8,300 bases of DNA, from NCBI GenBank assembly GCA_017549385.1, contig JAFYUX010000104.1:1-8300 (forward strand), written 5' to 3'. Every line of letters begins with the position of its first letter. The stretch's first letter is position 1. A program made the translations under genes and the position numbers. This DNA is from Bacillota bacterium (GTDB lineage: Bacteria; Bacillota; Clostridia; Peptostreptococcales; Anaerovoracaceae). Under the pieces are notes generated by a model. The model was not told the DNA's origin and searched no databases. It saw only the letters and a program-made list of their open reading frames with translations. Positions 1 to 7,407 of this stretch are shown piece after piece.

Positions 1-26
1 AGCACTGCCAGTGAAAAATACTGCAT
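1..26 (-). CDS. Start of an unidentified gene downstream of engB (partial)
   Basis: Reading leftwards, an ATG at 26-24 opens a frame of eight complete codons (MQYFSLAV) before the window ends. A strong GGAGG ribosome binding site sits 8 nt upstream of it, about 35-39. This is the main reason to think it is a real gene start rather than chance. The gap from the engB stop is 47 nt, so it could be the next gene of the tig-clpP-clpX-lon-engB operon. Eight residues are too few to assign a family. The slightly hydrophobic start would fit many proteins. Existence is inferred from the ribosome binding site and spacing only. Confidence 0.4.
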
Positions 27-45
27 CTATTTGCCCTCCTCTGAC

Positions 46-60
46 GTCGGCTCCGCCGAC
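46..60 (-). repeat. Short GC-rich inverted repeat after engB
   Basis: GTCGGC and GCCGAC form a perfect 6-bp stem around a 3-base loop, 14 nt past the engB stop. No T-run follows it on either strand, so it does not look like an intrinsic terminator. It lies between engB and the ribosome binding site of the next probable gene. It could slow RNA decay or have no role. Confidence 0.4.
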
Positions 61-73
61 CCGAAGACGAAAA

Positions 74-715
74 CTATTCTTCAGATACTGGCTCTTCGCC
101 AGCATCCTCAGAATTTTCTTCCATTGCTTTTGCCTGAAGAAGCTTTTCGATTTCGTCCAGGAGCTGATCAGCACCTGTTTTCTTCAGAGATGAAACCGGA
201 ACAATGATATCGCCAGGCTTCATTTTGAGAGTCTTTTTAATAAGATTTAAATTTTTATTGAGTTCGTTTCTTGATACCTTGTCAGACTTTGTAGCAACTA
301 CAAAACCGTCAAGACCATGGTATCTGAGGTATTCGTACATCTGTACGTCCTGAGCGCTAGGTGCGTGTCTGATGTCAACCAACTGTACTACCTTTACGAG
401 ATTTTCGCGGTTTTCCAGATAATTTTCCATCATCGGGCCCCAGTCCTTGCTCATGGACTTTGAAACCTTTGCGTAACCGTAACCAGGAAGGTCTACAATT
501 CTAAAAGTCTGATTTACTTCAAAGAAATTGATAGTACGAGTCTTACCCGGGTTACCGCTGACTCTGGCAAAATTTCTTCTGTTTACCAGCATATTGAACA
601 GAGAAGATTTACCAACATTTGAACGGCCTGCAAAGGCGATTTCAGGAATGTCCACTGGCGGATACTGTTCCTTTTTTACTGCAACTGCAACCAGTTCTGC
701 TTTAGTGATCTTCAT
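74..715 (-). CDS. engB: EngB/YsxC ribosome-biogenesis GTPase
   Basis: A 213-residue TRAFAC-class GTPase of the EngB (YihA/YsxC) family. In other bacteria these proteins bind the 50S subunit precursor and are needed for late large-subunit assembly. All GTP-binding motifs are visible: G1 GRSNVGKS at 30-37, the G2 threonine region GKTRT at 57-61, G3 DLPG at 75-78, G4 TKSD at 142-145 and G5 VSS at 174-176. The ATG at 713-715 follows GGAG (722-725) by 6 nt. The family core ends near residue 192. About 20 further residues form an acidic tail rich in Glu, ending in SEE. The gene lies 41 nt after lon, the same neighbour order as lonA-ysxC in Bacillus subtilis, so it is probably co-transcribed as the last identified gene of the cluster. 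Confidence 0.96.
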   Translation of the reverse strand: MKITKAELVAVAVKKEQYPPVDIPEIAFAGRSNVGKSSLFNMLVNRRNFARVSGNPGKTRTINFFEVNQTFRIVDLPGYGYAKVSKSMSKDWGPMMENYLENRENLVKVVQLVDIRHAPSAQDVQMYEYLRYHGLDGFVVATKSDKVSRNELNKNLNLIKKTLKMKPGDIIVPVSSLKKTGADQLLDEIEKLLQAKAMEENSEDAGEEPVSEE

Positions 716-723
716 ATTTTACT

Positions 724-736
724 CCTTTATTAAAGG
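724..736 (-). promoter_or_regulatory. Weak hairpin overlapping the engB ribosome binding site
   Basis: In the lon-engB gap the transcript contains CCTTT, a 3-base loop, then AAAGG. The second arm is the front half of the AAAGGAG ribosome binding site of engB. The stem is only 5 bp and AT-rich, so on its own it would be unstable. It could modestly reduce engB initiation unless ribosomes finishing lon open it. No T-run follows, so it is not a terminator. Confidence 0.25.
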
Positions 737-756
737 CCTTGTTTTTACCTTTGATG

Positions 757-3210
757 TTATCTTACAAGAGCTTCTGCCAGAACTTCGTCGATAGTCTTCA
801 TTGCCTTGAAAGTAACATGCTTCTTTACGATAGCAGGTACATCATCAAGGTCCTTCATGTTTTCTTCTGGAAGAAGAACTGTCTTTACGCCTGCTCTGTG
901 AGCTGCGATAACCTTTTCCTTGATCCCGCCTACAGGAAGAACCTTACCTCTAAGAGTGATTTCGCCAGTCATAGCCACATCACATCTTACAGGAACACCT
1001 GAGAGAGCAGATACCATTGATGTGCACATAGTAACACCAGCTGAAGGACCATCCTTTGGAGTTGCGCCTTCTGGAATATGGATATGAATATCTTTTTCCT
1101 TGTAGAAATCTTCAGCAATGCCGAGAGCTTCGCATCTCGCTCTGATAACACTGAGACCAGCCTTTGCTGATTCCTGCATCACATCACCCATAAGGCCAGT
1201 GAGTACAAGCTTGCCTGTGCCGTTCATGATAGTAGTTTCAATGAAAAGTGTATCACCACCAACTGCAGTCCACGCAAGACCTGTAGTCATACCTACCTGG
1301 CTGCCTTCTTCTACCTTGTCGAAAGACAGCTTCTTTTTGCCAAGATAAGCATCAAGGTTACCTGAAGTGATACGGTAAGTCTTTTTCTTGTTTTTAGGAC
1401 CTGCTTCTACTACCTTGCGGGCAACCTTTCTGCAGAGATTACCAATCTCTCTTTCCAGGTTACGAACGCCAGATTCTCTTGTGTAGTGATTTACAACATC
1501 TCTCACTGCGCTTTCAGATAAAGCAAACTGACCTTCTTTGAGACCGTTTTCCTTGATCTGCTTTGGAATGAGATGACGCTTTGCAATCTGAACCTTGTCT
1601 TCTTCTGTGTAGCTTGAAAGCTGGATAACTTCCATTCTGTCAAGAAGCGGACGAGGGATTGTGTCGATATTGTTTGCTGTTGTGATAAAAAGAACCTTTG
1701 AGAGGTCAAACGGGATATCAAGGAAATGATCCTTGAAGTCTCTGTTCTGTTCCGGATCCAGTACTTCCAGAAGCGCTGCAGCCGGATCACCTCTGTGGTC
1801 AGAGCCAACCTTGTCGATTTCGTCCAGTAAGAATACCGGATTGTTTACACCTACATCTCTGATAGATGTGATGATACGACCTGGGATAGCACCTACATAA
1901 GTTCTTCTGTGACCTCTGATTTCTGCTTCGTCTCTAACGCCACCCAGTGACATGCGCACAAACTTTCTGTTGATAGAACGTGCGATTGAGCGAGCGATAG
2001 ATGTCTTACCAACCCCTGGAGGGCCTGCGAGACAGATGATAGGACCCTTGAAGTTTTTAGAAAGGCTCATAACCGCAAGATATTCTACGATACGATCCTT
2101 TACCTTTTCGAGACCATAGTGGTCATCGTCCAGAATCTTCTTTGTCTTTTTGAGGTCAATCTTTTCTTTTGTTGAAGTATTCCATGGGAGTTCCAGGATA
2201 CATTCGATATAGTTTCTCAGAACAGCGGCATCTGGAGAAGATGACTGTATGCGGAGCATACGCTTGATTTCTCTTTCTACCTTTTCGTGAGTTCTCTTTT
2301 CGAGTTTTAAGCTAGCGAGGCGTTCGAGCCACTTTTCTACTTCTTCCTCTACAGACTCATCCTGACCAAGCTCCTGCTGGATAGTCTTGATCTGTTCTTT
2401 GAGATAATATTCTTTCTGCTGATCAGACAGTCTCTGCTTTACTTTGTTTGTGATATCATTTTCCATTTTCATCACTTCGATTTCTCTGCCGATGATATCA
2501 CTTACGCGTTCCAGTCTCTCGAGGATATCGATGAGAGCAAGAACTTCCTGTCTGTCTTCTGTTTTAATGTCAAGATTTGCAGTGATGATATCTGCGAGAC
2601 GTCCCGGTGTATCGATAACTTCGATGCTAGGAAAAATCTCCTTTGATACCTTCTGTGAATGTTCGAGATACTCTGAGAACTGACTCAGAACAGTACGCAT
2701 AAGAGCTGAGCTCTTTACTTCGTCAATCTGAGATGTGTCTTCTGGAATGTTTTCGATTTCTGCTCTGAAGTAAGGGAAATCATGAAGCATCATTTCGATG
2801 CGGCCTCTTGAGATACCTTCTACCAGTACACGAATAGCATTGCCAGGGAGTCTGAGCATCTGCTTAATCTTTGCAGTAACACCGATGCCGTAGAAATCTT
2901 CCTGTGTAGGGAGATCTGTTTCCGGATCCTTCTGTGTAACCAGGAAAACAAGCTGATTGCTCATCATAGCTGCTTCCAGAGCTCTCACAGACTTTTCTCT
3001 GCCGATATCAAAATGCAGAAGCATTGTCGGGAAAATAGAGATACCTCTTAAAGGAATAACCGGCATGCTGTCAGTGCTGACATCTGCAACGTGAATGAGG
3101 TCTTCTATTTCGTCAACGAGGAAATCCTCCATCTCTGCATCAAAACTGATTTCACTTTCTGAAATGGCTTCGTCTATTGCGTCAAACAATTTCTTTTCAT
3201 TATCTGACAT
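757..3210 (-). CDS. lon: ATP-dependent protease Lon (LonA type)
   Basis: Lon is a cytoplasmic hexameric AAA+ serine protease that degrades misfolded and some regulatory proteins. From the ATG at 3210 it has 817 residues, close to the usual size. The substrate-binding LAN domain starts at PVIPLRG, about residue 50. A helical region with a KEQIK motif follows. The AAA+ module has Walker A GPPGVGKT at 396-403 and Walker B LLDEID at 461-466. The protease domain has the catalytic serine in PKDGPSAG (S723) and the catalytic lysine in GGIKEK (K766), 43 residues apart as in E. coli Lon. An in-frame GTG nine bases upstream (3217-3219) lies inside the ribosome binding site, so the ATG at 3208-3210 is preferred. 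Before the LAN domain there is an unusual acidic stretch of about 48 residues. A terminator-like hairpin precedes the gene, so expression may depend on readthrough from clpX. Confidence 0.98.
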   Translation of the reverse strand: MSDNEKKLFDAIDEAISESEISFDAEMEDFLVDEIEDLIHVADVSTDSMPVIPLRGISIFPTMLLHFDIGREKSVRALEAAMMSNQLVFLVTQKDPETDLPTQEDFYGIGVTAKIKQMLRLPGNAIRVLVEGISRGRIEMMLHDFPYFRAEIENIPEDTSQIDEVKSSALMRTVLSQFSEYLEHSQKVSKEIFPSIEVIDTPGRLADIITANLDIKTEDRQEVLALIDILERLERVSDIIGREIEVMKMENDITNKVKQRLSDQQKEYYLKEQIKTIQQELGQDESVEEEVEKWLERLASLKLEKRTHEKVEREIKRMLRIQSSSPDAAVLRNYIECILELPWNTSTKEKIDLKKTKKILDDDHYGLEKVKDRIVEYLAVMSLSKNFKGPIICLAGPPGVGKTSIARSIARSINRKFVRMSLGGVRDEAEIRGHRRTYVGAIPGRIITSIRDVGVNNPVFLLDEIDKVGSDHRGDPAAALLEVLDPEQNRDFKDHFLDIPFDLSKVLFITTANNIDTIPRPLLDRMEVIQLSSYTEEDKVQIAKRHLIPKQIKENGLKEGQFALSESAVRDVVNHYTRESGVRNLEREIGNLCRKVARKVVEAGPKNKKKTYRITSGNLDAYLGKKKLSFDKVEEGSQVGMTTGLAWTAVGGDTLFIETTIMNGTGKLVLTGLMGDVMQESAKAGLSVIRARCEALGIAEDFYKEKDIHIHIPEGATPKDGPSAGVTMCTSMVSALSGVPVRCDVAMTGEITLRGKVLPVGGIKEKVIAAHRAGVKTVLLPEENMKDLDDVPAIVKKHVTFKAMKTIDEVLAEALVR

Positions 3211-3217
3211 AGTGTCC

Positions 3218-3225
3218 ACCTCCTT
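3218..3225 (-). promoter_or_regulatory. lon ribosome binding site (decides the start)
   Basis: AAGGAGGT is a near-perfect anti-16S match, with AGGAGG ending 8 nt before the ATG at 3210. The alternative GTG at 3219-3217 overlaps this site and could not be initiated from it. Confidence 0.85.
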
Positions 3226-3230
3226 AATTT

Positions 3231-3262
3231 AAAAAATAAAGGGGCATTGTTTATGCCCCTTT
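3231..3262 (-). terminator. Intrinsic terminator-like hairpin between clpX and lon
   Basis: In the transcript, AAAGGGGCAT (3262-3253) pairs perfectly with ATGCCCCTTT (3247-3238) around a 5-base loop. Then come A and six Ts (3237-3231), the pattern of an intrinsic terminator. The TAA stop of clpX is at 3253-3251, so the last clpX codons form the upstream arm and the stop enters the loop. The lon ribosome binding site begins only 5 nt past the T-run, leaving no room for a separate lon promoter after it. It may be a partial terminator that sets lon and engB below clpX. On the plus strand only four Ts follow the stem. Confidence 0.75.
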
Positions 3263-4525
3263 TGATTCTGCGCCTGCTTCTTCACCATCAAGTATAAGCT
3301 GTGGTGCACCGTTTTCATCAACGGTACTCTTTGTGATGATACATTTTCTGATATCATCTCGCGACGGAATCTCAAACATGATGTCAGTCATGAGACTTTC
3401 CATAATACTTCTGAGACCACGTGCGCCTGTCTTTCTTTCTATCGCTTTTTCCGCAATGCGAACCATAGCGTCGTCTTCGATTTCAAGTTCTACATTGTCC
3501 ATAGAGAAAAGCTTCTTATACTGCTTCAAAAGTGCATTCTTTGGTTCGTTTATGATTCTGACAAGCGCCTTGCTATCCAGTTCTTCCAGAGTTACAAGAA
3601 CAGGAAGTCTGCCCACGAATTCTGGAATGAGACCATACTTGAGGAGATCTTCTGGCTGAATCTTCTTTAAAAGTTCAGCGCTGTCTGCCTTTGAAGAACG
3701 AATATCAGCATTAAAGCCGATAGTCTTTTCACCCACTCTTCTCTGGATAACTTTGTCCATACCGTCGAATGCGCCGCCGCAGATAAAGAGGATGTTTGTA
3801 GTATCGATCTGGAGAAACTCCTGATGCGGATGCTTTCTGCCTCCCTGCGGTGGTACGTTGGCAACTGTACCTTCAAGAATCTTGAGGAGTGCCTGCTGTA
3901 CACCTTCGCCGCTTACGTCTCTTGTGATAGAAACGTTTTCTGACTTTCTGGCAATCTTGTCTATTTCATCAACATATATTATACCCTTCTGTGCACGTTC
4001 TATATCAAAATCAGCTGCCTGAACGAGCTTAAGAAGAATATTTTCAACGTCTTCGCCTACATAACCAGCTTCTGTGAGAGCTGTAGCATCTGCGATAGCG
4101 AAAGGAACGTCGAGGATTTTTGCAAGTGTCTGAGCCAGGAGAGTCTTACCTGAACCTGTAGGGCCAAGCATCAGGATATTACTCTTCTGAATTTCAACTT
4201 CGTCATCGTCTTTGTGTCCGATAGTGTTTATTCTCTTATAGTGATTGTAAACAGCCACCGCCAGGTTTTTCTTTGCATTGTCCTGTCCGATTACATACTG
4301 AGACAGTTTTTCTGCAATTTCCTTTGGCTTTGGCAGTTCAAATGCTTCTGCAGTTTCCGCCTGCTCATCATCAGCGGCGAATTCTTCTCTGATAATATCT
4401 TCGCAGAGTGTAATACACTCGTCGCAGATATAAACACCGGGTCCTGCAACCAGTCGACGAACCTGGTCCTGTGTCTTTCCACAGAACGAACACTTGAGCT
4501 GTTTGGTTTCATCGAATTTTGCCAT
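3251..4525 (-). CDS. clpX: ATP-dependent Clp protease ATP-binding subunit ClpX
   Basis: ClpX is the hexameric AAA+ unfoldase that recognises tagged or damaged proteins and threads them into ClpP. From the ATG at 4525 it has 424 residues, the normal length. The N-terminal zinc-binding domain has C12, C15, C34 and C37. The AAA+ domain has Walker A GPTGSGKT at 121-128, the pore loop GYVG at 154-157, Walker B VDEID at 185-189, and the RKH pore loop at 230-232. The ClpP-docking loop IGF is at 269-271. A sensor-2 GARGLR motif lies in the C-terminal subdomain. An open frame continues 13 residues upstream to a TTG at 4564. That start has GGAGG only 2 nt away and would add a non-family sequence, so the ATG at 4523-4525 is chosen. 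The gene follows clpP by 51 nt, as expected for an operonic ClpXP pair. Confidence 0.98.
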   Translation of the reverse strand: MAKFDETKQLKCSFCGKTQDQVRRLVAGPGVYICDECITLCEDIIREEFAADDEQAETAEAFELPKPKEIAEKLSQYVIGQDNAKKNLAVAVYNHYKRINTIGHKDDDEVEIQKSNILMLGPTGSGKTLLAQTLAKILDVPFAIADATALTEAGYVGEDVENILLKLVQAADFDIERAQKGIIYVDEIDKIARKSENVSITRDVSGEGVQQALLKILEGTVANVPPQGGRKHPHQEFLQIDTTNILFICGGAFDGMDKVIQRRVGEKTIGFNADIRSSKADSAELLKKIQPEDLLKYGLIPEFVGRLPVLVTLEELDSKALVRIINEPKNALLKQYKKLFSMDNVELEIEDDAMVRIAEKAIERKTGARGLRSIMESLMTDIMFEIPSRDDIRKCIITKSTVDENGAPQLILDGEEAGAESKGA

Positions 4526-4533
4526 TATTTTAC

Positions 4534-4538
4534 CCTCC
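4534..4538 (-). promoter_or_regulatory. clpX ribosome binding site (decides the start)
   Basis: GGAGG within a longer GGGGAGGG run lies 8 nt before the ATG at 4525. It supports the family-typical MAKFDE start over the upstream TTG at 4564. Confidence 0.8.
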
Positions 4539-4576
4539 CCTTTTCTATACGGGAATAGCCGCAATACCTCCAGATA

Positions 4577-5158
4577 CTAACGGCTTGTAATAACCTTATC
4601 TATAAGACCGTAAGCAACTGCTTCTTCTGGATCAAGGAAGTTGTCACGATCTGTATCTTTCTCAATCTTTGAAAGTTTCTGGCCTGTGTTCTTTGCCATA
4701 ATCTTATTTAATTTGTTCTTGAGCTTGATAATACGCTCAGCGTGGATTCTGAGATCTTCTGCCTGACCGCTCATGCCGCCAAGTGGCTGATGAATCATAA
4801 TCTCAGCATTAGGAAGCGCATAACGCTTTCCCTTTGCGCCTGAAGAGAGCAGGAAAGCTCCCATGCTTGCCGCCATCCCTATGCAGATAGTACTAACGTC
4901 AGGCTTGATGTACTGCATAGTGTCGTAAATAGCCATACCAGCAGTGATAGAACCGCCAGGGCTGTTGATATAAAAACTGATGTCTGCGTCAGGATCCTCA
5001 GATTCAAGGAAGAGGAGCTGCGCAACTATGAGGCTGGCAGTATGTTCGTTAACTTCTTCGCCGAGAAAAATAATTCTGTCTTTGAGAAGTCTTGAATATA
5101 TGTCGAAAGAACGTTCACCATGTGAAGTCTGTTCTACGACCATAGGAATTAATGCCAT
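4577..5158 (-). CDS. clpP: ATP-dependent Clp protease proteolytic subunit ClpP
   Basis: ClpP is the serine peptidase that forms a 14-subunit barrel and degrades substrates unfolded by ClpX or ClpC-type partners. The protein has 193 residues, the usual size. The catalytic triad is visible: S98 in GMAASMG, H123 in MIHQPLGG and D172 in DTDRDNF. The oxyanion and substrate-strand region SPGGS is at 66-70. The N-terminal [25 protein letters not shown] is typical of the family and fits a short propeptide. The ATG at 5156-5158 follows an AAGGGGG ribosome binding site by 7 nt. It sits 93 nt after tig and 51 nt before clpX, in the same direction. A strong hairpin lies 23 nt upstream of the start codon. 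Confidence 0.98.
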   Translation of the reverse strand: MALIPMVVEQTSHGERSFDIYSRLLKDRIIFLGEEVNEHTASLIVAQLLFLESEDPDADISFYINSPGGSITAGMAIYDTMQYIKPDVSTICIGMAASMGAFLLSSGAKGKRYALPNAEIMIHQPLGGMSGQAEDLRIHAERIIKLKNKLNKIMAKNTGQKLSKIEKDTDRDNFLDPEEAVAYGLIDKVITSR

Positions 5159-5181
5159 TTCTTTTCCCCCTTATGATACAC

Positions 5182-5213
5182 CGAATAGGACCTGCAAAAA
5201 CAGATCCTATTCG
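5182..5213 (-). repeat. Strong 13-bp hairpin in the tig-clpP gap, no T-run
   Basis: CGAATAGGACCTG (5182-5194) and CAGATCCTATTCG (5201-5213) flank a 6-base loop. In the minus-strand RNA all 13 positions pair, one of them as G-U, and the loop is UUUUUG. What follows is GTGTATCAT and then the clpP ribosome binding site, so there is no T-run and it is not a classical terminator. Possible roles are protection of the clpPX message from exonucleases, an RNA processing site, or a protein-binding dyad. The structure is directly visible and the role is inferred. Confidence 0.7.
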
Positions 5214-5220
5214 TTAATGT

Positions 5221-5234
5221 TCAGATTGCTCTGA
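5221..5234 (-). repeat. Small hairpin with GCAA tetraloop after tig
   Basis: In the minus-strand RNA, UCAGA pairs with UCUGA around the loop GCAA, a GNRA-type tetraloop. It lies 17 nt after the tig stop and 7 nt before the 13-bp hairpin. The stem is only 5 bp, so it may be chance, but the two stems together fill much of the tig-clpP gap. Confidence 0.35.
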
Positions 5235-5251
5235 GTATTTCTTTGTTTAGA

Positions 5252-6574
5252 TTATTCAGCAACTTCTTCTGCTGGGAATGTGAGGTCCTTTACATCTGCA
5301 GCAGCTGCAATGATGTCGAGAGCCTTCTTAGCTGCGAGGTCCTTCTTGATGAACTTGATGTCGCCGCCAACTACTTCTCTCATCTTTTCAGCATCGAGAC
5401 CATACTGTACGCCCATCTTCTTGAGTTCTTCGTCTAATTCTTCTTCAGAAACTTCTACGCCTTCCTTAACAGCGATAGCTTCGATGATGAGACGAGTCTT
5501 TACCTTCTTTTCAGCTTCATCTCTGATCTGTTCTCTGAAATCTTCGATAGCAGTGTGAGTAGCTTCGAGGTAAGACTTGAGACCGCCACCCTGGTAACCG
5601 AGCTGCTGGTCGAACTGTCTGAGTAACTGGTCGATTTCAGTTTCGATCATTACTTCTGGGATATCGATAACAGTGCTTCTGTAGAGTGTATCCATTACAG
5701 CGTTCTTAACGTTGTTCTGTCTAGACTGTTCCTTTGTGTTAGCGATCTTTACCTTGAGTTCTTCCTTCCATTCTTCGAGAGTGTCGAATTCGCTGCATTC
5801 CTTAGCGAAATCGTCATTGATTTCTGGAAGTTCTTCTTCCTTTACTTCGTGGATTGTGCACTTGAAAGTTACGAGTTCGCTAGCAAGCTTTTCTACTGGG
5901 TAGTCATCAGGGAATCTAACTTCTACGTCCTTTTCTTCGCCGCCCTTAACGCCAACGAGCTGATCTTCGAAACCAGGGATGAACTGGTTAGAACCGAGCT
6001 TTAACTTCTGGTTTTCAGCTGTGCCGCCTTCAAACTGTTCGCCGTCATATGCGAAACCCTTGTAGTCTAATACTACTGTATCGCCAATCTTAGCTTCTCT
6101 ATCTACTGTGAAGAGTCTAGCATTTCTTACTGCATAGCTCTTGAGCTGAGATTCGATATCAGCTTCTGTTACTTCTGCAGCTGGAACTTCTACTGTAACA
6201 CCCTTATAGTCCTTAACATTTACTTCTGGTTCTGTGAGGAACTTGATGTTGAAAAGGATACCGTTGCCAGACTTGATTTCCTGATCACCGTAATCGATTT
6301 CAGGGTGATCTACTGGTTCATAGCCGAGTTCTTCGAGAGCGTCAGCATAGTTTGCGTTGAAAACTTCAGCAATAGCTTCTTCGATGAATACTTCCTTGCC
6401 GTAGTGGTTTTCAACCATCTTTCTTGTAGCCTTACCCTTTCTGAAGCCAGGAACTACAAAACGGTGCTTGTTTTCCTTAAACACCTTGTTGATTGCGCTT
6501 TCAAATTCTTCAGCAGTAACTTCCATTGTCATGTTTACTGTATTGATTTCTCTGCTTATGAAATTAGCTTTCAT
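5252..6574 (-). CDS. tig: Trigger factor (ribosome-associated chaperone, PPIase)
   Basis: Trigger factor binds the ribosome at the peptide exit tunnel and shields nascent chains. It also has peptidyl-prolyl isomerase activity. The protein has 440 residues, slightly above the common 425-435. The N-terminal ribosome-binding domain carries the signature GFRKGK at 43-48. A FKBP-type PPIase domain spans about 160-245, with GDTVVLDYKG at its start and FIPGFEDQLVG in the middle. The C-terminal half is helical and charged, as in the family, and ends in an acidic AEEVAE tail. The ATG at 6572-6574 follows GGAGG (6586-6590) by 11 nt. It is the first gene of the cluster, behind a near-consensus promoter. 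Codons are uniform in type, as often seen in highly expressed genes. Confidence 0.98.
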   Translation of the reverse strand: MKANFISREINTVNMTMEVTAEEFESAINKVFKENKHRFVVPGFRKGKATRKMVENHYGKEVFIEEAIAEVFNANYADALEELGYEPVDHPEIDYGDQEIKSGNGILFNIKFLTEPEVNVKDYKGVTVEVPAAEVTEADIESQLKSYAVRNARLFTVDREAKIGDTVVLDYKGFAYDGEQFEGGTAENQKLKLGSNQFIPGFEDQLVGVKGGEEKDVEVRFPDDYPVEKLASELVTFKCTIHEVKEEELPEINDDFAKECSEFDTLEEWKEELKVKIANTKEQSRQNNVKNAVMDTLYRSTVIDIPEVMIETEIDQLLRQFDQQLGYQGGGLKSYLEATHTAIEDFREQIRDEAEKKVKTRLIIEAIAVKEGVEVSEEELDEELKKMGVQYGLDAEKMREVVGGDIKFIKKDLAAKKALDIIAAAADVKDLTFPAEEVAE

Positions 6575-6619
6575 TTTCTATTTTTCCTCCCATATATGAT
6601 AAAAATTCATATCCAAAAA

Positions 6620-6648
6620 ATTATACATATTTTTGGCATCATTGTAAA
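6620..6648 (-). promoter_or_regulatory. SigA-type promoter of the tig operon
   Basis: On the minus strand TTTACA (6648-6643, five of six consensus) is followed 17 nt later by a perfect TATAAT (6625-6620). The transcript would start near 6613, giving a leader of about 38 nt before the tig ATG. I see no CIRCE element and no CtsR tandem heptad at this promoter, so it looks like a housekeeping start rather than a heat-shock one. Confidence 0.85.
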
Positions 6649-6650
6649 GT

Positions 6651-6707
6651 CTGATAACCCTTGCAAATGCTGAAAAATGAACATTATTTGAGGTTTTCTG
6701 TTATCAG
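6651..6707. repeat. Separated 8-bp inverted repeat at the CYTH gene 3' end
   Basis: CTGATAAC (6651-6658) and GTTATCAG (6700-6707) are perfect inverted copies 41 bases apart. One arm lies inside the end of the CYTH coding region and the other just upstream of the tig -35 box. No T-run follows on the minus strand, so it is a poor terminator. I see no other terminator between the CYTH gene and tig, so some readthrough into tig is possible. Confidence 0.35.
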
Positions 6708-7316
6708 TTTTATGCCTCTGCCGAACTTTGACTCAACGCCGGTTTTAAGACCGAAACGCTTTTCAAGATCAGCTCCGATCTTCTCTATATCGCTCACGTC
6801 TCCTGAGAAAAGTTCGATCTCTAACTCGCAGATATCGAGGTTTCCTGCAGGTGTGATAATGTCGCCGACATCAAGCGCTACTTCACATATAGTATTGCCT
6901 GTATCTATACGCATAATCTGACGTGTAAAGCTTGTCTCAATGAGAGCTTTCAATTCCTTTTCGCCAACCAGCGAAACGAGCTGTCGTCCCTTTTCGTGCT
7001 GCGCAAAAACTTCCAGTGTAGGCGCAACTACAGCTGGATCTTCTGGAAGCTGGATATTGAGTTCTTCTCTTTCGTGAAGACCTTCGTGCTGATGGCCACC
7101 CCACTTGAGAGTTGCCACATAACGTTGTCCTTCTTTTCTCACGCGGAAAGCAGTATCTGCGCCGCCGAGAACTCTATCCTCAGTATCATAGTATATTGCG
7201 TCCATCTCGATCTGTGACACAGAATCCACAGTGCCATACTCTTTAAATACGGCTTCCTGCCACATCTTGTCGATGATATCTCTATCTGGAATAAGATACT
7301 TCAGTTCTATTTCCAT
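6684..7316 (-). CDS. CYTH-domain protein, probable triphosphate-processing enzyme
   Basis: A 210-residue protein of the CYTH superfamily (CyaB adenylate cyclase, thiamine triphosphatase and inorganic triphosphatase fold). The defining ExExK motif is E2-I-E4-L-K6 at the N-terminus. Further charged tunnel residues are visible: the R58-V-R60 pair, T69-L-K71, R83-E84-E85, the acidic strand E164-L-E166-I-E168, and K197 in ESKFGRG. This fits a metal-dependent triphosphate hydrolase. The exact substrate (inorganic triphosphate, thiamine triphosphate or a nucleotide) cannot be read from the sequence. There is no C-terminal CHAD domain. The ATG at 7314-7316 is chosen because GGAG (7323-7326) lies 6 nt upstream. 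A TTG four codons earlier overlaps that site. It lies upstream of tig but has its own promoter region. Confidence 0.88.
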   Translation of the reverse strand: MEIELKYLIPDRDIIDKMWQEAVFKEYGTVDSVSQIEMDAIYYDTEDRVLGGADTAFRVRKEGQRYVATLKWGGHQHEGLHEREELNIQLPEDPAVVAPTLEVFAQHEKGRQLVSLVGEKELKALIETSFTRQIMRIDTGNTICEVALDVGDIITPAGNLDICELEIELFSGDVSDIEKIGADLEKRFGLKTGVESKFGRGIKLITENLK

Positions 7317-7322
7317 CGAATA

Positions 7323-7326
7323 CTCC
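7323..7326 (-). promoter_or_regulatory. CYTH gene ribosome binding site (decides the start)
   Basis: GGAG sits 6 nt before the ATG at 7316. The alternative TTG at 7328-7326 overlaps it, and the ATG places the ExExK motif at residues 2-6, as is usual in the family. Confidence 0.65.
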
Positions 7327-7365
7327 AATCTAGCTTCTTAAAGCAATTATTTACACAAAGAGAGC

Positions 7366-7407
7366 ATTTTACCGCGTTATTCTACCACACCAAAAAGTCA
7401 AATACAA
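7366..7407 (-). promoter_or_regulatory. Candidate promoter region of the CYTH gene
   Basis: Two overlapping candidates are visible on the minus strand. One has TTGGTG (7393-7388), a 16-nt spacer and TAAAAT (7371-7366). The other has TTGTAT (7407-7402), a 17-nt spacer and TAGAAT (7384-7379). Each has five of six bases in the -10 box but only three of six in the -35 box. I could not find a convincing promoter for the divergent rubrerythrin gene in the same 153-nt region. Confidence 0.45.

Noticed and set aside
46..60. Hairpin after engB as an operon terminator
   Set aside because: No T-run follows on either strand, and a ribosome binding site with an ATG comes next.
3291..3321. Possible lon promoter inside the end of clpX (TTGATG and TATACT)
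   Set aside because: The 19-nt spacer is long, and transcripts from it would still meet the terminator before lon.
4214..4558. Plus-strand open frame of 114 codons antisense to clpX
   Set aside because: It is Phe/Ser-rich, a typical antisense shadow of a conserved gene. I saw no support for it beyond the open frame.
5171..5200. Separate clpP promoter with TATCAT as -10 box
   Set aside because: No acceptable -35 box lies at 16-18 nt; the upstream bases belong to the hairpin loop.
6305..6673. Plus-strand open frame of 122 codons antisense to the tig start
   Set aside because: It is antisense to the conserved ribosome-binding domain of trigger factor and runs through its promoter. The Phe-rich product looks like a shadow.
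7338..7352. PerR-box-like sequence upstream of rubrerythrin
   Set aside because: It matches only about 10 of 14 consensus positions, lies in the CYTH leader more than 110 nt from the rubrerythrin start, and the region is AT-rich.
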